Positions 10,328-20,001 are shown, counted from the first letter of the stretch. The stretch is DNA of 64,000 nt from Diaporthe sp. PMI_573 (GCA_021399435.1 JAJTUP010000012.1:1-64000), one strand, 5' to 3'. Numbers and translations: made by a program. The notes: generated by a model not told the origin, from the letters alone.

Positions 10328-11340
10328 ATGCTCAACTGGATGTGGTGGCACGCAAACGCCCCGAACCGAGCCTACAACTGGCTTCTTCAGGGCCACACCG
10401 TCTCCGACACCATCGAGGGGCCTTACACGTATATCGACGCCTATCGACCGCTTGGCAACTGGTCGCAGGACTTTGGGGTCTTTACCAACCCCGACACGAA
10501 TAAGTCCTATGCTTCGTACTCCAATGGCGATCGCCGTGAGGCCCGCGATGTGTATCTGACCTCGTATAATGAGGACGTTACTGGGTTGGACGAGGTTATC
10601 TACCGATGGGACAAGTTTGACCTTGAAACCCCCAGTATCGTCAAGACGGATGCTGGTTACTTTGCCATCATGGGTCACAAGACCGGGTACCGTCCAAACA
10701 GTGAGTGCAGATCTGTGCGTGGGATTCTAGATGCTAAAGACATTTAGATGTTGTCGCATTCCGAGCAGACAAGCTGGAGGGGCCTTGGTCGCAGCCGTGG
10801 ATCATCAATCCCTTGAATACCCGGGGTCTAAACCCCCAGTCTGGAAACACCCTCACCATCCATGGGTCGAAACAAACGACGCACCTATACCTAGGCGACC
10901 GCGTAAGTGTTACACGATAACTCCGAGAAATTTCAAAGGCTAACGCCGCCAGTGGGATCTGAACGCCAACTACGAGGCAACATATGTGTGGCTGCCTCTT
11001 ATTGTCGACCCGGAGAAGAAGAGCATCAAAATCGACTAGATTAATGTTTACGACCTCGATGTGTAAGCCCCCAAGCCTCTTCGATACCGCTTGCTAACCA
11101 GCTAGGAAAACTGGATTATGGTCCATCGTTGAGGGGCAAACCTACTACAGCGCGGATACTACCTTCACTGGGGACGCGTGGCATCAGGAAGCGGTGAGTA
11201 TCTTGAGGCAACGGGTCTCAAGAGGCTGATGAATACCTAGCCATTTGCGAGCAACGGAACGATTGCGATTGACCGGCGCTTTCACACATTCTTATTTTCC
11301 CAGCTCTCCTCGTCGATTTTTAGAACACCTGGCCTACCCC
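10328..11340 (+). pseudogene. 5'-truncated GH43 galactanase-like gene
   Basis: Exon-like frames encode the middle and C-terminal part of a GH43 enzyme resembling fungal exo-beta-1,3-galactanases: GPYTYIDAYRPLGNWSQDFG, YSNGDRREARDVYLT, DKFDLETPSIVKTD and, after an intron (GTGAGT at about 10701, acceptor 10747), VVAFRADKLEGPWSQPW. Another intron (10901-10950) leads to WDLNANYEATYVWLPLIVDP. Then KSIKID is followed by an in-frame TAG (11038-11040) where Trp is expected, a RIP-type change. Later exon pieces (TGLWSIVEGQTYY) remain readable. The N-terminus with the catalytic Asp is missing at the junction near 10300. Secreted arabinogalactan degradation is the inferred ancestral role. Confidence 0.7.
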
Positions 11341-11599
11341 ATGTCGTGCTAGCACCAATTCATTGCCCATTCAAAATCAGACATCACCAGCCCTGCCAAC
11401 GCTGACAATACCAGCTGCGGAATAGCACCATCTAGCGATCTCAATTCGAGGCTATTAGCGTCTGCTTACGGAGACTTCAACTTATCTCGTACTCTTTTTT
11501 TTTTCCGGCTCTCCACGTTTCCTGGCGGTCCAGGCGATGCTACACCAGGACCATGGGAACCCATCTCGTGAGATCATATCGAGCTTCGACCCCGAATAA

Positions 11600-13705
11600 C
11601 TAGAGATAGACCACCGCCACTGAGCTGGCATTCATCAAGATCATCTGCCCGGAGTCGAGTTTCCCGAAAGTTTCTGTACCCTCAGGTTTACCATCATCGG
11701 TCTCCCAACTCTGCCCTCCCCATTTGAGCCCATCTACGTTTTGTGTTAGCTTTAAAACTTTAATTCTCCATCTCCATACATTTCACGTCGAAGATATCGG
11801 ATGGTGATTCCAGTGACGAGACTTACTCATGGCACTGATTGAAGGGAGGTCTAGATGCTTGATCTTGACGCGCTCAGGGTGAGGCACCTTAGGGAGACCA
11901 ACGGTTAGGACAGGGCGGGTGCCCTCAGATCTGAGACGCCGCGTATCAGCCTTTCCATCCAGAGGAAGTGACAAAACATGGATACTTACAGCTCTGTCCA
12001 AGGCGTGGAATTGATCAGCACCAAGCGCTTCAGCTCACGGCCTACCCAGATTTGGTATGCAGCCAAACTCTCGCTGTCAGTCTTGATCTCGTTCACAAAC
12101 TACGAAGAATCAGTTGCGTTTCTCGAGCATTGTAACAGGCACGGAGAATTTTACCGTCTTTCCTGAATCACCGATAATGTCCGCCATTACCAGGTAGCCG
12201 TAGTACAGGGGCAACACATGTCGCTTAGCCTCGGGATCAAAGTCGGTGATGTTGACGCCTATGTTATCAATCGGTTGAAAGGCTGCGAGAGGGGAACAGT
12301 TAGCCTATGCTAGAAAGCCAGCTTGATCAAGAGCCTACCGTTGTAGTAATACCCTACACCATGATGGAATTGCAGCGCTGGAATGCCATTGCTCGCCGCT
12401 TGCAAGCTATAATCCACCATCCACAGCGCGGCTGCCGCTGCGTTACTTACGCCGGCCTGGCCGTGCCCGGCAAATGAACCAGTCTCTCCGAGAACGAAGT
12501 CGATCCCAGCTTCACGGGCCTTCAAAGCTGATAGCCCGAATTTCTCGAGTCTACCCCGGATGTTTTCCTTCTTAATGAGGCCGGAGGCAATTTTCGGCCA
12601 CTCCGACCTCGGTGACATAGAGGCTGTTCCCTGATAGCGGTGCTCGGAAATGACAGCAATGAAGCTATGGGCCGTCAATCAAGTATGTAAGCAGCCGGCC
12701 ATGAAATTGATGACGTAGGATGATTAAACTGAATTGCTCCACTTACCGGCCCATCGGCAACTCCATGATCCCAGTCCCAAGCAAGTCTGAACTTGTCAAC
12801 TCACCGGCCCAATCTGCAATTCGATATTTTCGTCCATCGTGTCCTATGGCCTTCGTGATTGCGTCAAAATAGTCTAACCTGCCCAATGAGTCAGCGCAGA
12901 TGAGACATCAAAGGAAGAGGACAGACGAACTGTTCAGCCGTGTAGTCCCAGATGGTCCAGTCTTCTGGGCGGCGCCTCCCGTCGGCCCACAGATCCGCCT
13001 CATTGCCAAGCTCGATAGCAAGCAGAGAAACGTCACGGCAGTAGCGATGCTGAGAGAAGATTTAGCGCCAAGCCCCACGCTGACGTGACGGTGTTCGTGC
13101 CCCTGGAGTATAAGGAGGCGTTGGACATACCGCAAAAGCCCTTTCAAGTTGTTGCACTTGGGCAACTCCTTCGCTCACGTTCCTGCTTTGAAAGTTTATA
13201 CCCCACGTGTACTTGGTCCCTTTGGGTAAATTACAAGCAGACAGCCAATAATTGAAGCCCGCCCCGGTAAAGTACGCCTGTGGGAAGAGGGACTTAGTGT
13301 CCTGGGGTGCTACGGGAACGGGGTCGAAAACGTTATAGAATCCTGGGTCGCCCGTCACACTAGGGGTTGAAATAACGTGATCTTGCGAGCCACCGCCGAC
13401 CCTTGAGCCGGTTGTTAGCCAGGCGTAGACGAGGGTACCGTTTCCCATCCTACTTGCCTGATCTGAGGAGCGACTCCAGTCTTGGCTTTGAGGTTGTTCA
13501 TCAGTGTGTAGGTAAAGTCGTTTCTACGCGAGACGTTTCCAGCCCAGTCAGGAAATCTATCGGCCTCAATAGAGAACCCACAAAGGTCCCCGGAAAGTGG
13601 CATGGCGATAGATGGTCGGGTCCAAGAAAATTCGATTTGGGAGCGGGCAGCTTCCTGGGCTAGACTTGTGGCGGCTAAAGCCAGAAGGGCACCACGAAAA
13701 GTCAT
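11600..13705 (-). CDS. GH79-family glycoside hydrolase (beta-glucuronidase/heparanase type)
   Basis: A secreted enzyme of 518 residues assembled from ten exons on the minus strand: 13705-13458, 13401-13131, 13049-12923, 12873-12805, 12786-12747, 12664-12339, 12282-12155, 12099-11990, 11930-11827 and 11733-11600. All phases join without a stop. The N-terminus is a signal peptide (TFRGALLALAATSLAQ). FSIEADRFPDWAG, the acid/base region LLAIELGNEADLW (GNE), SEHRYQG and the nucleophile region DFVLGETGSFAGHG are typical of GH79, followed by a C-terminal beta-domain ending GQMILMNASSVAVVYL. The first intron uses a GC donor (GCAAGT). Exon five is a 40-nt microexon. The family removes (4-O-methyl-)glucuronic acid from arabinogalactan proteins. 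It is intact although flanked by RIPed repeats. Family strong; precise substrate inferred. Confidence 0.85.
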
Positions 13706-14017
13706 TTTGACATGTAACAATGTAATCCGTAGTCAATGCATTGATATTGTTGATTCAATTTCAATTGGAAGGGCGGAGGTGTTTATAGTCGAACTGATGA
13801 GCAAGCGAGATCGCAGCTGGTCATGGTCATTGGTGCATTTAGGTATTACAGGGCGAACTTTAGCGACTAATTCGGAGACCCATTTTTCCATCAACCGGGA
13901 TCAACAAAACTTTGATCACTTGTAGTACTTTCTTTCCTTCCATCTTTCCTCATTTTGAAAGTAAACAGCATTTGAATAGATAGTTGAAATCTAATTACTA
14001 TAAGGCCTTCACACATG
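13706..14017. other. GH79 upstream region
   Basis: Balanced-composition promoter-side DNA for the minus-strand GH79 gene, turning AT-rich after about 13980. An in-frame upstream ATG at 13720 could add five residues to GH79, but the 13705 start gives a cleaner signal peptide. No other feature was seen. Confidence 0.5.
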
Positions 14018-14432
14018 ATAAGCGAGCTGTTAGACAAACAAGCTAGTTAGTAAAATTTATACCTTAAATTGCGATTTTAAAAAACCGCTTTTATATTTAA
14101 ACTAAACTTAAAATAGCTATAAACTTAAAATTAAGTTAATTAAGTAGTAAATTATATAAGAAATTATTTCTAGAGCTTTTATACCTTTTTTATAAAATTA
14201 TTAAGAAAAGGTTTATTTATAATATTCTTTTTCTTATTTTTATATATAATAAGCTAAATAAATTAATTAAAAACCTAAGAAAAGTAAAATATTATCGTCT
14301 TTTTTCTAAGGAATCTAAAATTAATTTCTTAAAGATATACTAGTTAAATAACCTGTTTTAGAAAATTTAAGATTTATACTTTTTACTATATAATATAATT
14401 AACTGGTTTGCTTGTTTGACTAGCTAGCTTAT
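14018..14432. mobile_element. Candidate MITE with imperfect terminal inverted repeats
   Basis: The left end reads ATAAGCGAGCTG followed by AGACAAACAAGC. The inverse of the right end reads ATAAGCTAGCTAG followed by TCAAACAAGC. About 30 bp align with a few mismatches and one indel. The 415-bp interior is AT-rich and non-coding. Flanking bases do not give a clear target duplication, so the superfamily is not assigned. Confidence 0.45.
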
Positions 14433-14905
14433 TATACACAGTATATATTTTAAGCCTTATTATAAGGCTATAAAATCTATAAATTAAGTTTTGAAAGCTT
14501 TATTATATAATATAGTAAGAGAAGGAGGACTATAGCTAGATTAGAGCTAGGAGGCTTACCTAATATATAAAATAATTATTATTTATAATAATAATAATTT
14601 TAATAATAATATTTAGATAATAACTAAATTAATAAAAAATAAAAGGAAATTAATTATAATTAGATTATTATTTTTAAAAGGCTAATAAGCTTTTAAATAA
14701 ATATATAGTTAACATTATAAAATAAAAATAAAGAATAAAGCTTTTTAAAGCTTAAATTAATTATTTTTAATTTAAAACATTTAAATAATAATAAGAGAGT
14801 TATTAATATTAAGATATTTAAATATATATATAAATATATTAGAAAGTTAAAAAATAATTTATAAATAAAGTTAATTATTAAGAAATATAATTCTGACGAG
14901 GTGTC
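14433..14905. other. AT-rich degenerate DNA, no gene
   Basis: Extremely AT-rich, stop-dense DNA (TTTAAT, AATAAT and TATAAA runs) between the candidate MITE and repeat B2. I see no conserved motif or repeat pair. Confidence 0.5.
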
Positions 14906-15369
14906 TAAATAATAGTGGTCAGGGGCACCTTTAGTGCAGTAGCAGTATTTAAGTACTGGTTGGGAACGCTTTGATTGCTAGTATCTAAATTGTACTAACT
15001 TTAAGGGCGACCGTTCGCCCGCCTCACATATCCTCCGACATTAACTCACCCGCCAGCACGCATAGGTGGCGTCTGGTGCAAGTTTAGAAAGCCGGAAAAT
15101 TTGCTACGAAAACTAACCAACTTCAACCTTAAATAACCTAATAACCGTAACCCTATAGGTAACTAAACTAAATATATAGAAACTTTAGAAGAATGCCTAT
15201 TTAATAGTATAGGTTATATATATTTTGGATAAGGAATAAGGGGAATATAGAGGTCTGAAGTTAAGGGGTAAATATAGCCTAAAAAGTTGACTTACGGCTA
15301 TATAATTTATCTCCCGGCGTACACGCCCTATAAGCACTTGGTGAGAAATTTTGTCGTTTTCGTTTAATA
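14906..15369 (+). repeat. LTR-like dispersed repeat, subfamily B, copy 2
   Basis: The second copy of the 9391-9857 repeat in the same orientation, with CAGGGGCACC, GCGACCGTTCGCCCGCCTCA, CGTCTGGTGCAAGTTTAG and a terminal CGTTTTCGTTTAATA that differs from copy 1 by C-to-T changes. It carries more RIP-type transitions than copy 1. It lies 87 bp to the left of the pogo-like transposon. Confidence 0.7.
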
Positions 15370-15456
15370 ATAATTAAAAGATTTATATAATAAATTTTAA
15401 TTAATTTTAAAATATAAAAATAAAATTAAGGTTACTTTATAATTATAAAAGTTATA

Positions 15457-15544
15457 ACGTGGTTGGACAGTCAGCCGCGCAGGACACATGCCCGCGCACT
15501 TTTGCTAACTCCGCCAACTTTAGCCAGCCCTGGTACCCACCTAG
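15457..15544 (+). repeat. Left terminal inverted repeat of the pogo-like element
   Basis: 88 bp. It matches the inverse of 17694-17781 except at position 78, where the left copy has TA (GCCCTGGTACCC) and the right copy CA (GCCCTGGCACCC). That is a C-to-T change in a CpA context. Confidence 0.92.
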
Positions 15545-15563
15545 GGCAAAGGAATTAATGAAA

Positions 15564-15585
15564 GTTGGCACCAATTGGTGCCAAC
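15564..15585. promoter_or_regulatory. Perfect 22-bp palindrome, left subterminal copy
   Basis: The sequence is GTTGGCACCAA joined to its own inverse TTGGTGCCAAC. The identical palindrome recurs near the right end at 17653-17674. Its symmetric subterminal placement suggests a transposase-binding site, or an operator near the transposase promoter. This is inference; no binding motif is known to me. Confidence 0.6.
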
Positions 15586-15776
15586 TGATTTAAATTCCTT
15601 ATTTCTAATCAATTTAGTCAATTTGGAGGCATGGTGGGGTTGCAGTGCTAGTCTGAAAACTTAAAGTTTTGGTGAGCGGGTTTGTTTTTGGTGCGAATCG
15701 CGTCCCCATTTTTCGCGTCAGTCTCGCATCACTCTACCTACTTAAATATTCAACACGCTAGAAATCAACATCCACA

Positions 15777-17459
15777 ATGCCAATCTACTCGAAAGAAGAT
15801 AAAATCAAACTATCACTTCAAGCAATCGAGAATTCTAAAAAAAACCAAAAGAAACCCTTGAGTAGACGTCAGGCTGCTCGGATCTTTCATATCCCTGAAT
15901 CTACTCTACGTGACAGGATGAACAACCGACCCCGGCGTGAAGAATCACGCGTCGAGAAGCATAAACTTGACCCAATTGAAGAGCAAACACTTGTTCAATA
16001 TATCATTGAGCAAGATGCACGAGGATTCCCAATGCGACTTTCTGGTGTGGAAGATATGGCCAACCTCCTGCTGGCGTCGCGTGATGGCAAGCCTGTTGGC
16101 ACCAGATGGGCACGACGCTTTGTGGATGCACAACCAAGCTTGAAAACAAGATTCTCTCGGCCTTACGACTACCAGAGGGCCCTCTGCGAAGATCCTGAGG
16201 TCATTGGAAACTGGTTCCGACTACTTCGCAACATGATGGCCAAGTATGGGATCACAGATGACGATCTCTACAACTTCGACGAAACTGGCTTCATGATGGG
16301 CCAGATAACCTCAACCCTGGTTGTTACACGCTCTGATCGGCATGGAAAGGCTAAATCTATACAGCCTGGAAACCGTGAATGGGCAACAGCTATTGAATGC
16401 ATCAATGCAAAGGGCTGGTGTATCCCGCCATTCGTCATTGTCCAAGGCGCCTACCACCTTGCAAACTGGACCACAGAGTCGGGTTTTCCTGCCGATTGGG
16501 TAATCAAGCCTACTCCAAATGGATGGACGGATAACAAGACTGGTCTAGAATGGATTCAGCACTTTAATAAGCATACAATTAAGCGAACAATGGGCAAATA
16601 CCGGATGCTCATCCTGGATGGACACGAGAGCCATGTATCAGCAGAGTTCGAACAGTACTGCAAGGAAAACAACATTATCCCTATTAGCATGCCACCACAT
16701 TCATCTCATCTACTCCAGCCATTGGATGTTGCATTATTTTCGCTATTGAAGCGTGCATACGGCGATGAGATCAACCTCTTCATCCGGGCCTCCATCAACC
16801 ACATCACCAAGTCCGAGTTCTTCATTGCGTTTAAGGCAGCCCACGACAAGGTCTTTACGGAAGAAAACATGAAAGCTGGGTTCAGAGGGGCTGGAATTTC
16901 TCCATGGGACCCAGATTCTGTCATTTCCAAGCTGGATGTCCGCCTACAAACTCCAGTACAATCCCTCCCTGTGTCACCATCGAAATGGGAATCACAAACA
17001 CCTTCCAATGCCCACCAGACTGTCCAGCAATCAAGTTTTATCAAGGGCAAGATCTCAGCCCATCAGGGCAGCTCCCCTACACCAATTATCCAGGCAATTG
17101 AGAAGTTTACAAAGGGTGCACAAGCAATGGCGCATCAGATTACTCTTTTGAATGATCGGGTCCGTACCCTTGAGAAGGCTAATATTGGGCTCGCCAAGCG
17201 CCGGAGGGCCAAAAGAAGTCGGGTCCAGCTTGGAGGGGCACTTAGTATTGAGGAATCTCAGGTGATAATTGAAGAAAAACAAAAGGGGAAGCGGCCGGCT
17301 GGTGAAATGGCTGGTGGTGCTGAGGAGGCGGACCGCGGCGGACCGAGCAAACGACGATGTGGCAACTGCGGCGAGACTGGGCATAACGCAAGAACTTGTG
17401 AGAAAGATGCAGAAGAGTCTAGTCAGTCAGATTCAGAGTGTATAATAGTACATTCTTAA
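15777..17459 (+). CDS. Pogo/Fot1-like DDE transposase with C-terminal zinc knuckle
   Basis: A single-exon protein of 560 residues that catalyses cut-and-paste movement of the element. The N-terminus carries a psq-type helix-turn-helix (about residues 10-50, SRRQAARIFHIPESTLRDRM), followed by a CENP-B-type DNA-binding domain (about 60-130, GFPMRLSGVEDMANLLL, VGTRWARRFV). The DDE_1 catalytic core spans about 155-385: first Asp in YNFDETGFMMG, second Asp in MLILDGHESH, third acidic residue in the GISPWDPD region. Near residues 530-543 a CCHC knuckle (CGNCGETGHNARTC) can be read, as in some fungal pogo families. The start at 15777 is the first ATG and lies between TIR and HTH. No stop, frameshift or intron interrupts it. 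Confidence 0.95.
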   Translation: MPIYSKEDKIKLSLQAIENSKKNQKKPLSRRQAARIFHIPESTLRDRMNNRPRREESRVEKHKLDPIEEQTLVQYIIEQDARGFPMRLSGVEDMANLLLASRDGKPVGTRWARRFVDAQPSLKTRFSRPYDYQRALCEDPEVIGNWFRLLRNMMAKYGITDDDLYNFDETGFMMGQITSTLVVTRSDRHGKAKSIQPGNREWATAIECINAKGWCIPPFVIVQGAYHLANWTTESGFPADWVIKPTPNGWTDNKTGLEWIQHFNKHTIKRTMGKYRMLILDGHESHVSAEFEQYCKENNIIPISMPPHSSHLLQPLDVALFSLLKRAYGDEINLFIRASINHITKSEFFIAFKAAHDKVFTEENMKAGFRGAGISPWDPDSVISKLDVRLQTPVQSLPVSPSKWESQTPSNAHQTVQQSSFIKGKISAHQGSSPTPIIQAIEKFTKGAQAMAHQITLLNDRVRTLEKANIGLAKRRRAKRSRVQLGGALSIEESQVIIEEKQKGKRPAGEMAGGAEEADRGGPSKRRCGNCGETGHNARTCEKDAEESSQSDSECIIVHS

Positions 17460-17652
17460 GCGGACCGCGTCGGACCGCCAAAATAGTTGATTTGGCTGGT
17501 GTAGATTGAGGTTGATTCTGCATGGTTGAAATGCTCCATTTTGGTGGGGAAGCCGATTTTCCCACCAAAAGTCGGCCACTTTAGACTGGCACTGCAGCCA
17601 CGCTAACGTCTCTAAATTGACTAAGTCGATTGAAATTGAGCAATTGAGACCA

Positions 17653-17674
17653 GTTGGCACCAATTGGTGCCAAC
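17653..17674. promoter_or_regulatory. Perfect 22-bp palindrome, right subterminal copy
   Basis: Identical to the palindrome at 15564-15585 (GTTGGCACCAA plus inverse). The left copy is 19 bp and the right copy 19 bp from the inner edge of the adjacent TIR, which is strikingly symmetric. Confidence 0.6.
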
Positions 17675-17693
17675 TTTTATTGATTCTATTGCA

Positions 17694-17781
17694 CTAGGTG
17701 GGTGCCAGGGCTGGCTAAAGTTGGCGGAGTTAGCAAAAGTGCGCGGGCATGTGTCCTGCGCGGCTGACTGTCCAACCACGT
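17694..17781 (-). repeat. Right terminal inverted repeat of the pogo-like element
   Basis: Inverse of 15457-15544 with one mismatch. The outer end is followed by the TA target duplication. Confidence 0.92.
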
Positions 17782-17783
17782 TA

Positions 17784-18415
17784 GCCTTCTTAGTATTAAG
17801 ATATGTAAATATATAAGGGGTACTGAAATATAGGTAGTAAATATTATTTAATTAAAAAGCCCTGGTCTCAAGGTTTAAGAAAGCGATCCGCGGCATGCAG
17901 CTATAACACTCCACCAGCGTGTAGACTTCAAGGAATCTCGCTCATCGCTACATTTGCGCCAGGATGGGACCGTGATCCCCTCCAAATCGGATTTTCCCAC
18001 AAATTACGGTCCCGCTCGCTGCTTTAAAGTTGCATTGCATATAGACCTTGGACCGGAAGCTAGGATCGTTGACCCGTTTAACACTTAACCAATACCAGGA
18101 ATAATAAACTTGTGCGCCGAGACTTGTACATTTACCCCACTCGGCGCGTGATAGACCGAAGGTCTCGAAAAAATAAATATCTTGGAGGGTGAACGAGAGA
18201 TGATCAGATCAAGATCCGGTAAAGCGCGCAGGCAACCGTTTGCTAGGAGCCCAAAAGGCCAGTGGCCATTCTGGATTTTCTGAGCCTTTCCTGGCGATGC
18301 CGAAATCCTATTAGTAGAATCATTCGACTGGTTAGAAACGCTTATATTGCTGTCGATATCGGGGCAATCTAGACTAATAGATTCTAGGGCGCGTGCAGAC
18401 TGTTTACGGCCAATC
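17784..18415. other. Intergenic, 3' side of the GH28-like remnant
   Basis: After about 90 bp of AT-rich DNA, the sequence is balanced in composition and not RIPed. It lies downstream of the minus-strand GH28-like pseudogene and may be its old 3' flank. Minus-strand frames are open for 100 codons but show no recognisable motif. Confidence 0.45.
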
Positions 18416-18894
18416 TCAATAACATTTGAATCCCTCGGGATCATTCACATTACTCCACCAGTACTTCGTAGCACTGACTGTGGGATCCACCGCAATGTTT
18501 TGAAGTTCAATATTCGCCATGGTTATTCAGTCACACCCACCATGGGACCTGCTGCACTGAAACTCTGCAACGTTGCCAAACTCGATCGAACCCTGGAAGT
18601 TGGTGAAGCTGATGTCAGAAATATCGAGTATGTGCGTGCTGCAGTTGGCCAACTGCACTTTGGTAAAGCAGTGGTTAATGACAAGAGGTGCTCTCTCGCC
18701 TTCGTAGATGGTCACATTATTCCAAGTCATATTCTTACTTTGACTTCAAAATAAGGAACATTCAGATAGTTAGCCGGAGGCAAGATCATTCCGGTTTCCC
18801 TTTCCCCTGAACGCATCAATGCCCGATTGCCATAATAGGCAAAGCGTATGTGATCTGGCCTGCCATCAGTAATTATTGCCCAAAAAGGCTGGTC
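18416..18894 (-). pseudogene. GH28-like polygalacturonase 3' fragment
   Basis: The minus strand encodes the C-terminal part of a right-handed beta-helix protein similar to GH28 pectinases: ILPPANYLNVPYFEVK, MTWNNVTIYEGERAPLVIN, DISDISFTNFQGSIEFGN, VAEFQCSRSHGGCD, and lastly DPTVSATKYWWSNVNDPEGF before a natural TGA (18416-18418). A one-base deletion near 18736 breaks the frame before MTWNN, and an in-frame TGA follows HGGCD near 18526. Upstream similarity ends near 18894, so the N-terminal half with the catalytic aspartates is missing. GH28 is the best fit; another beta-helix family cannot be excluded. Confidence 0.6.
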
Positions 18895-19302
18895 CTAACA
18901 AATGCGGGGTTCGCGCGAGGAAGGAGCCCTTTCTTTACCCATGATGAAACCTCGGTTAATAATGTAGCGAAGCCCGGCCGGCGACTTCTCCGAAGAATGG
19001 GTAGAAATATCAAGATAGTGTTGTCGGGCGCAATGCTTTGGTCAGGGAAGCATGTGATAGCTTTCCCACAGGGCTATAAGTACCACCCTATATAGTTGTT
19101 CTTTAGACTCTTCTCCGCTCGGAATTCAATCTTTTTCAGTCCCTTAGTTTTTAGTATATATATATATATTCAGTCTTTATATAGTTAAGCCTAATACCCC
19201 CTTATACCCTATACTTATATAACCTTTTTATTTCTTCCTTACCTCCTCTTTATATTAGAGACCCTTTAGTTTAGCTTATTTTCTAGCTATTAGGTTTTAG
19301 TA
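18895..19302. other. Intergenic, transition into AT-rich DNA
   Basis: Balanced DNA to about 19130 that may contain more distant decayed GH28 coding sequence, then AT-rich RIPed DNA up to the foldback element. No motif is readable with confidence. Confidence 0.4.
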
Positions 19303-20001
19303 GTAACGTAGTAACGGATAAGATATCCGTTAAAAGCCTGTATCAAGTATAGGTGTCTTGCCCATATCACCAATTTTGATAGTTAGAAAAATCAATATTT
19401 CTTTATACTACTTAAGCAGACCTTATTTAGGAATACTAACTTTATATCTTACTATAGTATACATTTACTCGTATAGCTATACCCTCTCACTATAGGCTTC
19501 CTTAGGCTTACAGACAGCATACACCCAGCCTATATATATTTTATTTTATTAGTAGACAACTATAAGAATCTATATAGATAGGTAAGATTTCTAATTAGTA
19601 TATATATCTATAGCTAATATATCTACTTACTAGAGGTTGAATCCATTATCATTATAGGTTCTAAAGATTATAGGTCTTTAAAGATTATCAACAAACTACT
19701 TATAATAAAGAACTAACTATATATAAGGGGGCTACTCTTAATATACTAGTACTAAAACAGGACATATATAGGCTGGGTGCGCGCTATCTGCAGGCCCAAG
19801 AAAGTCTACGCCGAGAGGGTATGGCTACATAAGTAAATATATACCACGGCAAGATATAAAGTAAGTATACCTAAATAAAGTCTGCTTAAATAGTATAAAG
19901 AAAGATTAATTTTTCTAACTATTAAAATTAGTAATATAGGTAAGGTACTTATACTTAATACAGGCTTTTAATAAATATATTATCCGTCACTACGTTATTA
20001 C
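19303..20001. mobile_element. Foldback-type element with 237-bp terminal inverted repeats
   Basis: The left arm (19303-19539) starts GTAACGTAGTAACGGATAA. The inverse of the right arm (19765-20001) starts GTAATAACGTAGTGACGGAT. The arms align over their whole length with many transitions, including AAAAGCCTGTAT, TACTTAAGCAGAC and CAGCCTATATATA. A TA dinucleotide flanks both ends (19301-19302 and 20002-20003). The centre (19540-19764) is AT-rich and non-coding. The TA duplication suggests a Tc1/mariner-mobilised non-autonomous element. The arms are RIPed, so the insertion is old. Confidence 0.8.

Larger units (their letters stand above)
15457..17781 (+). mobile_element. Complete pogo/Fot1-like Tc1-mariner transposon
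   Basis: A 2325-bp element bounded by 88-bp terminal inverted repeats (15457-15544 and 17694-17781), starting ACGTGGTTGGACAGTCAGCC, that differ at one base only. A TA dinucleotide lies directly outside each end (15455-15456 and 17782-17783), the expected target duplication of Tc1/mariner insertion. It carries one uninterrupted transposase gene. Its base composition is balanced and it has almost no RIP-type change, in contrast to the DNA on both sides, so it probably inserted recently or after RIP became ineffective. All parts needed for autonomous movement seem present. Confidence 0.93.

Noticed and set aside
18085..18754. Genes on either strand over the GH28-like region
   Set aside because: The plus-strand frame is a shadow of the minus-strand pseudogene; the minus frame 18085-18444 has no recognisable motif.
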